A stretch of 64,000 nucleotides of DNA, from assembly GCA_948567375.1 (NCBI GenBank), contig OX419756.1, positions 22,529,552 to 22,593,551 of the forward strand, in the 5' to 3' direction. The position numbers and the translations under genes were made by a program. Source of the stretch: Lunularia cruciata. Taxonomy: Eukaryota > Streptophyta > Marchantiopsida > Lunulariales > Lunulariaceae. Positions 42,891 through 54,766 of the stretch are shown here, piece by piece (positions within the stretch are counted from its first letter, which is position 1; each line of letters opens with the position of its first letter). The notes under the pieces are model-generated. The model saw only the letters and a program-made list of their open reading frames with translations, searched no databases and was not told the DNA's origin.

Positions 42891-44550
42891 TAGCCTGACC
42901 TAACACCTAACGCTTGGATGCCTTTGATATTGCTGGAACAGTGGTAATACCAATGCAAAAACCCATTGCCCGCTCTCTCTCATTGGCATTAGACTCTACC
43001 AACTGCAATAACTGTGAGTAACAAACAAGTCTAGGTCCTCTCTCTCAAAAAGCATGAGAGCCTAAGAAACTCATAAGTGTGGGAAAAGTGGCTCTAGGCT
43101 GTCCAACTAGGTTCACCACTTCCATAGGTGACCTATCAGTCACAACCATCGTCTGAGACTGATGCTCCACATCCAAGATGTCATCAACAAGAATGTGGTC
43201 TAGTCATTTAATCCCATCATATGCATGTTGTAAACCCTCTCTAGGTAAGAGGTTTGTCTTGTAACATCCATTTGTGCATGTGTGTGGTATTGTGATATTT
43301 AGCTTGGTATTACAAGTACTTGAGAGATATTATTTATATAGAGATAAAGCACAGTTCTACATTAGTCATGATTAGCTAAAGTTAGTCATAGCAAAGATAG
43401 AAAGGACCTTACTTTAGAGGAAGTGGAAAAGATGAGCACCACTATTTTGGATTCTAGTGTGTTGACTTGGTATTATTCCTAGGTGTTTGGCTTTGAGGAA
43501 AGAGTTGAGAACTCTTAGGCCCGCAAGCTTTTTTGTTTTGGATTCTTCTTTAGTCCAAGGATAGCCCATGTGAAGGAATCCTTGACTTAGTGGTTGGGTC
43601 AAGATAGGACCACATGCTATTGGAATATGCCCATGTGAATGGATATTCCTTTCTACTTTTTGACTTTACTTGACTTTTAGTCTAGTAACTTGAGTTACTA
43701 TAGTGATTAGTAACTTTGGTACGTAACTATTTCATAGGTATATAAACAAGGGGTGAGGAGGAACTCATCATCCTTTCATTTGCAACTATTTCTCTCTCAT
43801 TGAGTTCTCTAGATAGCAATGTCTTGAGTCTTGGAGTGTTAGCCTTGGAGGAGTATGATGGAGTTGGGGTTCCTTGCCTTCTTAGTCCAATGGTGCATTA
43901 CTATAATAGCCATTAGAGGTTCATCTTGAGTGAGAGACAAGCTGGCTCACAGTCCATCAAAGACAAAGACAATGAGCCTATGATCCAACTCTAGATGTAT
44001 CCAACAATATAGCAAGTCCCATCCAAGAATGGACCTGATGTGTACTCACCACCACTCTGGTGTGAGAATCACACATCAAAGGAACATTCTCCAAAAGGTA
44101 AGATGGAGAAACGGATTGATAAACCTAGAGATTGTCTTAGTATCCGTAACATCTCCTAAAACACACCAGAACAAGGATCTTGAAGACCCAAACCTCTACC
44201 AGCACGTGTATGTCCCTGACATGGCCATCTAAAAATCACCAAGTGAATACGCCCATGTCTCTCCAGATCATGCACCCCTAGTAAGGAAATGTCTGCTGGT
44301 AGGGCCTTCCGGTAACCTCTAACTACTGACATTGGTAATATCTCCGGATAACAATAGGCCAAGTGTACCATATGATGTAGAGAGACTCGCCTAGCAGTCT
44401 CATCTTTCTCCACATATAGTACCTTTGTACTCGTATACCCACCTGTAGAACCGTAGCTAGTTCACTGCTAATCCCACCAAACAACTCCAATAAACATACT
44501 CCCTCTATTGGATACTGCCAAGCAATGAGTGTGGTATCCAAAGGTGTCAA
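42891..44550 (-). pseudogene. A4 cytosine methyltransferase domain, split by C2
   Basis: Minus strand. Motif I ELFGGISSELA (about 44480) has Glu for the second Gly. A frameshift follows RVQRY. Motif IV keeps Trp-Pro-Cys-Gln (about 44215) and AGRGLGLQD; motif VI is near 44085; motif X is near 42885-42910. C2 (43260-43951) separates motif VIII from the target-recognition part. The retained PCQ matters, since A3 has a stop at that Gln. Confidence 0.8.
43260..43951 (+). mobile_element. C2, solo LTR of family C
   Basis: TGTAACATCC...GGCTCACA, flanked by GTCT (43256-43259) and GTCC (43952-43955), a 4-bp duplication with one transition. A3 at about 17315-17325 shows the empty site. High similarity to C1 and to E's LTRs. 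Confidence 0.8.
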
Positions 44551-46424
44551 GGTAATTGACTATGGAAGCTCACCCTCACACTCATCTCCTGGTGGTACAA
44601 AGGCTTCACTCCAAGCCTATTGCACTAACCAATCTACATGTTGCCGCAATGCCTCCTTTGAACTCCACAATGGAACATCCAAGGTGGATGGAACAATCCC
44701 ACTTGTACTCCAAATCTGAGTGATCTCCTCTTGTACTGGAGTATCCTCTGCATGGGTGTTCCCTTCTAATAACTCACCAGGCCAAGTAAGTGCACCATTG
44801 AAAGTTGAAACTGATGTTGCCATGGTCCTAGATTGTAGTGAGCCAAGACTACCACTACTAAAGCATATTGGTAGGCAACATACTTGTCCCTCACCAGACT
44901 GCCAACCTGGTCTAAAGGAGGTTATCTCCTCCCAATAGTCAATACTGAAACCCATGGAATATAACACTACTCCCCCAATTAGCACATCCTATGACTCCGC
45001 TATTGTCACAATAGCCTAAGCTCTCACAACCGAGCTATTAGTCGGATGACCAAGCTGAACCTTAACCTAAACAACAAGCTCTCCACATGTGATGTATTGT
45101 GTCAAACCACCACCTAGAGATGTTTGGATCTGAAATAGACACCTCTTCACATGGGTCTTCCGTAACTCTAGACCAACTACTACAGCCTTTCCCAACATAA
45201 GAGGTTGTACACCAAATTATAAAAAGATTCTCTGTGGTGTATAGACCTCCCCTAAAGGTCCCACCAAACAAAAAATCCCCCTCTAGTTATCCAATAGGAC
45301 AACACCAAGTGTGAACCGCGCTCTCTTAAAGACCGGTCTAGCTAGCAACTCCTCCATTCTAGTTGTTGTTGCCTGCCATAAACCACTAGTCGCCAAACGG
45401 ATCCCCTGCTCCTCAACCAAGTCAGCTCCACTATCAACCACCTCTGCTCTAGTAGTAGGAACCGCATCATCCCTACTCTCACAAAGCATGGCAGCCAACC
45501 AAAACATTGGGGCTAAGTGAACTCCCATGTAAACATGTCACTGGTTGAAAACAAATTGCAATGCATAATCAATTGAGTTGCTCCCAACATCATGCTTGAC
45601 TCAATTGTGTAGTAGCAGGTGGCTGACTAGTAGGTAGTCCATCATGCACCCCATCACTACCTACCACACCTTCATTGGGACGTCTAGGAACCATGGATGT
45701 AGTCTACAATGCCTCAGATAGCATGAAAGATTGGGGAAGTTTGACCTGTCTCCCAACCTCTCCTCTTTGTGGGTCCAACTCCATTGAGGCTCCTCTAGGA
45801 TCTAGAGCATGAACTACACTCCTAGTCACTATTGCAGATGCATCCACCTATGCTGCTCCACACATGAAGTCCAAAGCATCTCTATCACCAACATATGATG
45901 TGGAAGCCTCAGTACCCAAATCTGATCTCCTCTCAACAATGGCCATACTAGCCAATCTCTGCTACAACTGCTCAATCCAAGTAGCCATAGTTGTATCAGA
46001 AGTAAGGGTACATATTGCACCTCTACTATGTGTAGATCCTCTACCACTACCTCTACCACCTTGAACTATAGCTCCTCTACTACCTGCCATAGCAGCCCTA
46101 CCACTCCATAACTCTAGGTGTAGGTCAAAGCATCGGTCACTAGTGTAACCAAATCTATGGCAATGCTCACACTGCCTTTATGTTGGTTACAATGCACTAG
46201 AGGTATAAGGTCCGGTGCCTTAAGTACACTCTCTCCTATGGTGAGGTCCACCACAAGTCCAACAAGCAACATTACCACTCACTGGCTGTTGTTGACCTAA
46301 AAAGGAAGGTAAGGGTCTAGCTCCACTAGGCCCTCCACTCGCTCCATAGGATCTAGGCTGTCCACCCAATCCTTGAAAACCAACTGGGAGTGGTGCACTC
46401 TACTATACTCTAGAAGAAGTAACA
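44551..46424 (-). pseudogene. A4 linker, protease and gag zinc-knuckle region
   Basis: Minus strand. The linker is open at 44985-44617 with YSMGFSIDYWEE. The protease region (about 45170-45230) no longer shows a clear Asp-Ser-Gly. Gag continues to 46424 with degenerate zinc knuckles (about 46130-46270). Interrupted by D. Confidence 0.65.
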
Positions 46425-46823
46425 TGTAACAATATGGAGTTTAGCGACAAAGTAGTAGGGCTAACAAAGTAGCAAATAAGACAAATTAGCCTAGAATATT
46501 TTGGAAATATCTAGGAAGCTTCTTGGGAAGCTTCTTGGCTAGCTTAGCTTACACCTCAAGTAAGTAGCTTCTAGAAGCTTCTAACTAGCTCAGCTTGCAT
46601 GCCAAGTAGGCAACTTCTAGAAAGAAGCTTCCTAGTTAACTTGGCTTGCACTCTAAGAAAGTGGCTCAAGGAAGCTTCTTGAGAAGCTTCTCAAGAGCCT
46701 TGTATGCTACCTATAAATACCAAAGCCAAAGCTCATGCTAGGCATTTGGAGTTTTCCCTCATTCTAGCATCCCAATGTGAGCTTCCATTCTCCTATTTCT
46801 CTTCTCGGTCTTGGTCTTTTACA
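46425..46823 (+). repeat. 5' LTR of D
   Basis: TGTAACAATATGG...CTTTTACA. U3 contains many AGAAGCTTCT-type dyads, including a perfect three-unit TTCnnGAAnnTTC at 46569-46581, which matches the heat-shock element consensus. A TATA box (CTATAAATAC) lies at 46711-46720. Confidence 0.85.
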
Positions 46824-46824
46824 T

Positions 46825-46836
46825 TGGTATCAGAGC
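46825..46836 (+). promoter_or_regulatory. Primer-binding site of D (initiator Met tRNA)
   Basis: TGGTATCAGAGC one base after the LTR, the standard plant initiator-Met tRNA primer site. Confidence 0.9.
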
Positions 46837-47059
46837 AGAATGCGATAGATGGAATTTATGGACCACCAAATCCACTTCTGCCAAACCATTGGGATTTTCA
46901 TATCCAAATATTACCCAAGCATCATTTCACACAATTCATCACCTCGCTCTTTGGGCAGGATTTTCTCCATATGATCACCTTGTCAAAAGAACCATTGATA
47001 CTTCCAATTGTAACTTATGGAGAATGGTGGACGTATTGCATCTATAAGTTAATCAATTA

Positions 47060-47940
47060 GATAAATGTGGAGTAGTGGGATAGAGCAGCAGCTATGGCGG
47101 CAATACGAGATGTTATCCTTGCGATGCAACAACAAATTGAGCACCTTACTTGATTGTTGGATGAATGAGACCAACAACAACAAGAACGTATAGAGAGAGT
47201 GCTAGTTTGAGATGGAGAAAATCGTATTCAATTTCCAAAACCCAAAGTGTTTGAAGGCAAGAATCTTCCGGGCATAATGGAGAATTTTGTGGTTGATTGT
47301 GAATGTTACTTTGAAGCCATCAATCTTCAAGATGAACGGAAATAGATTCTCTTGGCTTCTAGCCAATTGGATGGTGTGGCAATACTTTGGTGGCAATTCC
47401 GAGTGGAGCGAGCTTAATGACAGATTGTTGCATCAATTTTGACTTGGGCCGCATTCAAGGATGCAATACTTGGTCAATTTCAAACTATAAATGCCACCCA
47501 AGTCGCAAGAGATAAATTGGCAAAGTTGAAGCAAATTTGCTCAATAAGGAGCTACATCACACAATTTCAAAACATCATCATGCAAATTCCAGATATACAA
47601 GAAGGTGAAGTTTTGGATCAATTTGTGTGGGGATTGAAGTCACAAACCAAATTGGAGGTGACCATATGAGAACCACAAAACATAGAAAAAGCTATGCAAT
47701 TGGTTGAGCACTTTCATTCCTTGGTTGCGACAACTTGGTCTTGACCTCAACCTACACAAAGCTTACTAGTACACTACGCACGGGTGGAAGAACCAGCACC
47801 AATGGAGATTGATGTTATCTAACGGATACCACTTGGTACAGTGAATAGAGAAAGATTATGACAAAATGGAGGTTGTTTTTATTGTTTCCAAGTTGTACAT
47901 TGTATTGTTGAATGTCCATTTAGGAATGGGTGACCTCGAC
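47060..47940 (+). pseudogene. D gag
   Basis: Contains a retrotransposon-gag domain: FEGKNLPG, a Trp-Trp pair (WWQF, about 47390), then WAAFKDAILGQFQ (about 47445) and FVWGLKSQTKLEV (about 47620). Stops at several points. The zinc knuckle region (about 47870-47910) retains only some Cys residues. Confidence 0.75.
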
Positions 47941-47970
47941 AAGTTGCCCAGATAGAGTTTATGGAATAAA

Positions 47971-49330
47971 ATGATCAAGGAAACAAGAGGAATCCCAATA
48001 GGGGATTTCAAGCCACCTACATGGAGCATTATTAGTTCCAATGGGATTGAAAACTTGACCTATGCAAGTTTGCTTCACTTGCAAGGTACGGTATCTAATT
48101 GGGGTTGTAGGATTTTGGTTGATTCTGGAAGTTCAGAGAATTGTATGTCTATGCAAGTAGCAAAGGAATTGGGTATTCCTATCAAGCTAGTGATTAGAAG
48201 TAGATTGATGATCGTAGATGGTAGATGGGGTTTTGCATTCCGTACCTCACATCTTATTACTTTTAAGATTGGGAAAGAGTATTTGGAGTGTATGAGGTTT
48301 GTAGTGGCACCTCTACACTATGATGTCATTCTAGGACTACCTTTGCTTGAACATCATAAGGTTTAATTCAGTTGGACTCAACGACAAATTCAAGTACAAC
48401 ACCAAGGTAGGAATTTCCAAATATGTTGTTTGGCACCTCCAAGTAAGACACTTAAGAATAGTCAGTCTCAGGATGGGAAGTTTGTCAAGAAGGTAACCAT
48501 AGAGCATGCCTTGAAGAGAGAGGAGCCCCAAGATGGGAAGTTTGCCAAGAAGGCAACCATAGAACAAGCTTTGACGAGAGATGATTCCCTAGATGAGAAG
48601 TTTGTTAGTGAAGAAGCCATAGAGCAAGCTTTGGAGGAAGATAAATCTATTTTTGCGGTATGGATCAAACTGATTGCACAAGGACAATCTGAGGAGAGCC
48701 AAGAGCCTCGTCAAGCAATGGTTGATAAGATAGTTCAAGAGTTTGCAGATGTGTTTCCGGATGATCTACCAAAGGGATTACACTCCAATCATGGTATGCC
48801 TTTCAAGATTGAGTTATTGCTAGAGAGTACTCTAGTGAGGAGACCAATCTATCGGTTCTCACCAAAGGAGTTGGAGGAGTTGCGAACAACACTTACGGAT
48901 TTGTTGGAGAAGGACTTCATACAACATAGTACCTCTCCTTGGGGACCATTGGTACCATTCATTCCAAAGAAGGATGTAGGACTTCATTTCTGTATTGATT
49001 ATCATGGGCTCAATAAGCAAACAATGAACAATGCATATCCCTTGCCTTGGATTGATGACTTGCTTGATCAATTGGTGGAGCTTGATACTTTTCCAACCTG
49101 GATCTTTGTAGCTGCTATTGGCAAATCCTCATTGATAAGGAAGATGTGCAAAAGATGGCCTTTTGCACAAGGTATGGGCATTTTGAGTGGAGAGTTCTAC
49201 CTTTTGGGCTCACTAATGCTCTAGCAGTCTTCATGGATCAAATGCATTGGGTGTTGGATGGACTATTAATTGGTACGTGATGGTGTTCTTAAATGATATC
49301 TTAATCTATAGCAAGACAGAGGCAGAACAC
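47971..49330 (+). pseudogene. D protease and reverse transcriptase
   Basis: Protease active site ILVDSGSSENCMS (about 48112-48150) and ILGLPLLEHH (about 48330). A short block of repeats encoding variants of DGKFVKKVTIEHAL follows (48472-48620). RT includes LPKGLHSNHGMPF, SPWGPLVPFIPKKD and YHGLNKQT. The catalytic site is FLNDI (49286-49300) with Asn for the first Asp, a G-to-A change that would abolish activity. Confidence 0.8.
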
Positions 49331-50110
49331 GTGAATCACGTGCAAGAAGTCAAACTGTGCCTTTTGGCAAAAGAAAGTTACCTTCTTGGGGCACAAGATC
49401 TCATCGGAAGGGTTCAACATGGAAGAGGAGAAAATTAAGGTGATTACTAATTGGACTACTCCAAAAGATGCTACAAAAGTACGGGCATTTAATGGACTGG
49501 CCAGATTTTACCGACGGTTCATCCATTATTATGCTCATGTGGTTGCACCATTGATTGACCTCTTGGGGAAAGACTTGAGTTTCCATTGGACCACCAAGCA
49601 CAAAGAAGCATTCTAGAAGTTGAAACATATGGTGTCTTCAAGGCCCATTATTCAATTGTATGATCCCCAGCTACCTTGTGTGGTTGATTTTGATGCTTCT
49701 AACTTTGCAATTGGAGCCATGTTGCAATAAGAATTCCCATATGGACTACATCCCATTGCCTTTGTGTCTCGCCGACTCAATATGGCTGAAAGAAACTACT
49801 CTGCTTGAGATCAAGAACAACTTGCAATGGTAAATGCCACCAAGGTATGGACGCATTACCTCTTGGGGAAACAAGTGATCATGCGAACTGATCACAAACC
49901 ATTGTTGCAGACCTTACACTTGGAACACATGAAGAGTCAACATCATCAATAAGAGGAACAACTCCAATTGTTTGACATCAAATTTGAGTACAAACCAGGT
50001 TGGTTCTATATCATTCCTGATGCTTTATCACGACGACCTGATTTGAAGTCTCTTCCTCTCATCACAACAGCAATTACAATGGTGTCAATTGACTTTGAGT
50101 CCGAAATGAG
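49331..50110 (+). pseudogene. D RNase H
   Basis: Begins after RAFNGLARFYRRFI (about 49480). VDFDASNFAIGAML (about 49680) carries the first Asp, MRTDHKPLLQ (about 49880) another, and PDALSRRPDL (about 50020) marks the end. Stops in between. Confidence 0.75.
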
Positions 50111-51300
50111 TTTCAATCAGCTCTACAACAAGATCCCTTCTTCCAATTGGTACATGGACACCTTACAGCATGCAACAAGGAGTACAACACCTTCTCCATC
50201 AAGGAGTGCCTTCTATTCCATGAGGACCAGATCTATGTTCCAGCCAAAGGTGATCTTCCACTTGTGCACCTTCAAGAAGCCCATGATTTACCCATAGCTG
50301 GTCACATGGGTGTGGATAAGACCTTGGGTACCCTCCAACATTGATGGTGGTGGCCCAACATGACGCAAGATGTTCAAGAATTTATCTGATTGTGTGAGAG
50401 CTGCCAACATAACAAGGCCGACAACCAAAAGACAAGTGAACTCTTGCAACCACTCGCCATTCCATCCGCTTGATGGGAGCATGTGAGCTTGGATCTCATC
50501 ACATCCTTGCCCAAGAAAATGTAAGGACACATAGCAATTGTGGTGTTTGTGGATAAGCTTAGTAAGCAAATCCACTTGGCACCAACCTATGATACCATGG
50601 ATACTCCAACCTTAATGCAAATCTACTTTGATAATGTCTTCAAGCATCATGGGATGCTACCTATACTCATCTCCAACCGGAATCCTTGATTTACCAAGAA
50701 GTTTTGGCAAGCACTCTTCTAGATACTCGGCACCAAGCTTGTTTTGTCCACGGCCTATCATGTTCAAATTAATGGACAAACCAAACATGAAAATCATACA
50801 TTGGATGATATGTTGTGTTCCTTCATCAATGTCCACCATACCAATTGGGATGAATGTCTTATAGCTACAAAATTTGCCTATAATATTTCCAACCAGGCAA
50901 GCACCGGATTTTCTCCTTTCTTTTCCAATTTTGGCCAAGATCTGCTTGTTCTAGATTCTCTTCTTGCTCTCTCTCCATTTCAGGTTCCTCATAATTCAAC
51001 ATTCTTGACCACTATATCAGACTCTCTCCAACAAGCCAAATCTCACCTACTTGTTGCTCAAAATCATCAAAAACAATATGCGGACCACCATCGTTGTGAT
51101 CTCACCTTTGAAGTCAATGATAAAGTCATGTTATCCTCTAATAACCTCCCTCTCCCCCTTGATACCCAAGTTAGTAAACTTGCCCTAATTGGATAGGACA
51201 CTTTGATGTCACCCAAATTGTCTCTCCTATTGCTTATCGACTTGCCTTGCCTTGTCATAAGCATATCCATCTTGTCTTTCATGTTTCCAAGTTGAAACCC
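50111..51300 (+). pseudogene. D integrase
   Basis: HHCC-like region with HMGVDKT...CESCQHNKA (50300-50415), LDLIT (about 50490), then TAYH...NGQTKHEN (about 50750-50790) for the catalytic Glu region. The tail AYRLALP..HLVFHVSKLKPF (about 51230-51300) is the typical start of the chromovirus C-terminus. Confidence 0.75.
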
Positions 51301-51369
51301 TTTGTTCCAAACCCCTCTTCTTTTTCCTCTTGAGTCTAACCTCTCCTCTTCTTGTCCCTATCAATGATC

Positions 51370-51555
51370 ATGAGGAGTACTAAGTTGATGTATCCTTGCG
51401 TGTTGCCATATTCAACGAGGTCGTCGACAACATACGGAGTACAAGGTCCATGGAAAGTGTATCTCCTTCATGATGCCATATGGGAACATCTTTCTCACCT
51501 CTAGAATGCACAGATGGCCATCCAAGAGTTTGAAGCTTCATTGGCGACAAGGATG
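51370..51555 (+). pseudogene. Degenerate chromodomain of D
   Basis: After a frameshift the sequence shows EYKVHGKCI (about 51437) and then LLHDAIWEHLSHL...AIQEFEA (about 51463-51535), which aligns with the strand and C-terminal helix of retrotransposon chromodomains. Chromodomains bind methylated histone tails and steer integration. It lies at the same polyprotein position as family A's PHD finger. Confidence 0.65.
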
Positions 51556-51566
51556 TCACTAACTAA

Positions 51567-51579
51567 CCGTGGGGGAATA
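51567..51579 (+). promoter_or_regulatory. Polypurine tract of D
   Basis: CCGTGGGGGAATA directly before the 3' LTR, the expected plus-strand primer. Confidence 0.75.
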
Positions 51580-51941
51580 TGTAACAATATAGACTTTAGC
51601 AATGAAGTAGTAGGGCTAACGAAGTAACAAATAAGACAAATTAGACTAGAATATTCTGGAAGTATCTAGGAAGCTTCTTGGGAAGCTTCTCGACTAGCTT
51701 AGCTTGCACCTCAAGTAAGTAGCTTCTAGAAGGAATCTTCTAGAAGCTTCCAACTAGCTTAGCTTGCATGCCAAGTAGGTGGCTTCTAGAAAGAAGCTTC
51801 TTGAGAAGCTTTTCAAGAGCCTTGTATGTTACTTATAAATACAAGAGCCGAAGCCTATGCAATTGGAGTTTTCTCTCATTCTAACATCCCAATGTGAGCT
51901 TCCATTCTCCTATTTCTCTCCTTGGTCTTGGTCTTTTACAT
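51580..51941 (+). repeat. 3' LTR of D
   Basis: Same TG...CA ends as the 5' LTR, with a deletion in U3. It keeps a TTCnnGAAnnTTC heat-shock-element match at 51738-51750 and further GAAGCTTC dyads. Confidence 0.85.
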
Positions 51942-53060
51942 AACAGTTGCAGATGAGGTCTCTCTACCAAATCCAGATGTCACTACTCTCTCCTCCACCA
52001 TGTTGAGTTCAATATGCTTAGCCAAACCAAAGACCACTGCCAAAGTGGGCAAAGTAGCTTATAATAACATAGCATCATGAACTCTACATCGTAACTCCTT
52101 GTCCAATATCCCTTACCAAAACTAGACTACTTGGGCCTCAATAACTCCCTAAGTGAAACTGATCAGCCACCACATGCAAGTGTATGCCTTGCGTAGGCTC
52201 TCTCTAGCCTTTGGTTGGAACTCCAACAAGCTCCTCAGCTTGTCAGTCCGTACTCCTTGGTACTTCTGCCTCAAACATTGGAAGAACTCCACCATGGGGT
52301 TAAACCCCGGTACCACACAACCTCCTGCAACGGTACCTCCACTCATGGTAGCACTATCTCCAGCTAGTGCACCTCCACTAGCTCCACCAACACTACTTGA
52401 GCTAGAACTCATAGGTACAGCCGATCTACTCCTAGCAACCGAGCCTGAAGTAATAAAGACATAGTTTGGAGACCACTACTATCTCTTTAACTCAATATCC
52501 TCCAAATTATATCTCCTGAACTCATAGTAGTCATCTATCGGTGGACCTTCCAAATGTTGAAATAACACTTTCCATGCCATGAAGGGTGTAAACAAAGTCG
52601 AGTTCCACATCTGCTATAGATCACCCCAACTATGATACTCCTAGATGAAGTCATCCAACTCAATGGTACCCATTGTACCAAAGTAATGCCTAGGGCCTTT
52701 GAAGGCCCCATAAATCTTGTCCATATCCCACAACAATGGTGCGGATATGCCAAGTGCACTCTCAACTGAATCAGCTCTTGTGTCGAACTCCAACTCAAAG
52801 TCAATCTCCTCCCTCATTAGAACCTGAGATACAAGCTGATACCAAGTACCACTCCGTGTAAACCCATTGCGTATTGTAGTGCTAACTCCTCTGGAATCCC
52901 CAAAGAACTCCGTCGTGATAAAGTAACCGCAAACTGGAACTACCAAATGCAACCACGAACCGCAACCGCAAGTACTCCACCAAGTGCCAACACCAACTAA
53001 GCACCACCAAGTGCCAATATCCACAAAACACCACCCACTGATGTAACTCTAATTGAGATA
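51942..53060 (-). pseudogene. A4 gag, N-terminal part
   Basis: Minus-strand gag continuing from D's right flank: the KLRSLLEFQPKAR segment, the Ser/Gly-rich linker (about 52310-52410) and VSAPLLWDMDKIY (about 52720). The N-terminal minisatellite is shorter than in A3. Stops throughout. Confidence 0.7.
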
Positions 53061-54766
53061 ACTACACTAGGGGAAAAGGAAACTTTTCACCTACCATCAT
53101 AACACGTACTCTCACAATCTACATGTCCTCACTTCCTACCTTATTGGAGAGAAACAAAGGTAGTCTGATTGGTCATCACTCCGGCCTCACTACCGTGAGC
53201 ACACCAGAGCACCAACGCTCTAAATTCAAGGCACCTCACACAAACGTGGTGCACAAACATGAAGTAGAGAATGGAGGAGGTCCAATCACAAGAAATCTAA
53301 ACAAAAACCCTCCATCTCATAAAGCAACACGGGACTGACCCTACTACCATTTGGCATTTGACATAAGAGAAGTTTGTATTTATGGCCTAAGCTACTAGGC
53401 TGCCTCTCCTAGCCAAAGCTACAAGTGTATAGATAATAGTGGCACAGTCACTAGGACAACAAGTGAGGATGGACCAATTGGCTAGGGCACTAGTCTAGGA
53501 ACAAGAGATCTAAGGGTCAAACCTTGTTGTGCACAATCTAGCAGGATGTGCAGATTTGCCAAACAATGACCAATATCTACTCTAAACTAGCTATCCTCTA
53601 GCTTGCTAGCCCTTCTAAGCCTTTGTAGCCTCTCATAGCCCACAACCCTATGCCTCAAAGTGTAATATTCTGAGGACAAGAGAATAGAGAAAACACAGAT
53701 TGCACACTCAAACAATCGATGCCCCAATGGAGCACCTTCTCTTTATTATATATACAAAGAGGATCTCCTCCAAGGAAGCTCCACCATAGGCTTAGGGACA
53801 CATATAGATGACATGTCAGCAAGCTCCACCCTTGGATTACTTACTTGGATGGGTGACATGTCTGGTCTAGGTCCTATCTGGTTGGTCAAACAAGCTTTGA
53901 CCGGAGGGAATCTTTTAGGGAATCTTCTTGTAGGAATCTCAAAATCACGTAAGGTATCGTTGGAAAGCTCTTGACGAGACAAAGTAGGGGGGGAATCAAC
54001 AGATTTTTGAGGCCTAATTCATCCGTTCAGGCCTCCAAAATTGCCTTCAAAGATTTCAGGCATATTTTGGTTCCTACTCTATTAGTAGAAGTCCCCTTTT
54101 GGTGAAACCTCTTTCTAATCTATTTAGTGTATCATGTGTAACATCCTTCCAGATGTTACCAAACCAATTCTCACCTTTAAATCATATGTCTAGCTATTGG
54201 TTCTAAGGTTCTCAAGTCTATTCCGGTTTCTGCTCTATTAGTAGTACTCTTTTGGTGATACTTCTATCTTATCTATTTTGACCATCATGTATAACATCAT
54301 TCTAGATGTTACCAAACCAAATTTCACATCTAGATCATATGGCTAGCTCTTGGTATTACACAAAGCCTCTAAACTCCAAATGAGGCCTTTCTTCTTGCCA
54401 CTTTGAACCCTCTCCAAATTTGGCAAAACTCCTCGGAATCTGTGAAACTCCTCCAAATCTGGCCAACCAGCAAAAATCCTCCAAATCTGGCCAAAATCTA
54501 ATGTAAACTCCAACAAAAATTTCATGTAAACTCTAAAGTAGGCTAACCCAATTCTTCCACTAACTCTTCACTAGAGCCAAATTTGAAAAATGAGTTTCTC
54601 CAAATCACAAATTCCCAACGATAGGTTCCCAACTCAACCTTCAATTTTACTTTCTAAGCCCACCTCATAACAAATTGGTCATACCTTCATCTCTTGAGCT
54701 CAAAATCACAACCACTACTCAAAATTTGCTTCTTCTTTGCTCAAAAATTAGCATGCACTTCTGTAT
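53061..54766 (-). other. A4 leader, split by G
   Basis: Minus-strand leader matching A1 1640-2760 at 53061-53660 and 54361-54766; it continues at 62580-62744 beyond E. No gene seen. Confidence 0.6.
53661..54360 (+). mobile_element. G, solo LTR
   Basis: 700 bp with TGTAATATTC...GGTATTACA ends and a perfect 5-bp CAAAG duplication (53656-53660, 54361-54365). A1 shows the corresponding uninterrupted leader. It contains two copies of a ~130-bp segment (ATAACATC..TAGATGTTACCAAACCAA). No other family member in the window. Confidence 0.75.

Larger units (their letters stand above)
46425..51941 (+). mobile_element. D, chromovirus-type Ty3/gypsy element
   Basis: Complete but decayed: 5' LTR 46425-46823, primer site 46825-46836, gag, protease, RT, RNase H, integrase, degenerate chromodomain, purine tract, 3' LTR 51580-51941. 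TAACA at 46420-46424 and 51942-51946 is a perfect 5-bp target duplication. LTRs differ by many substitutions and indels (399 against 362 bp), so it is older than E. Confidence 0.9.
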
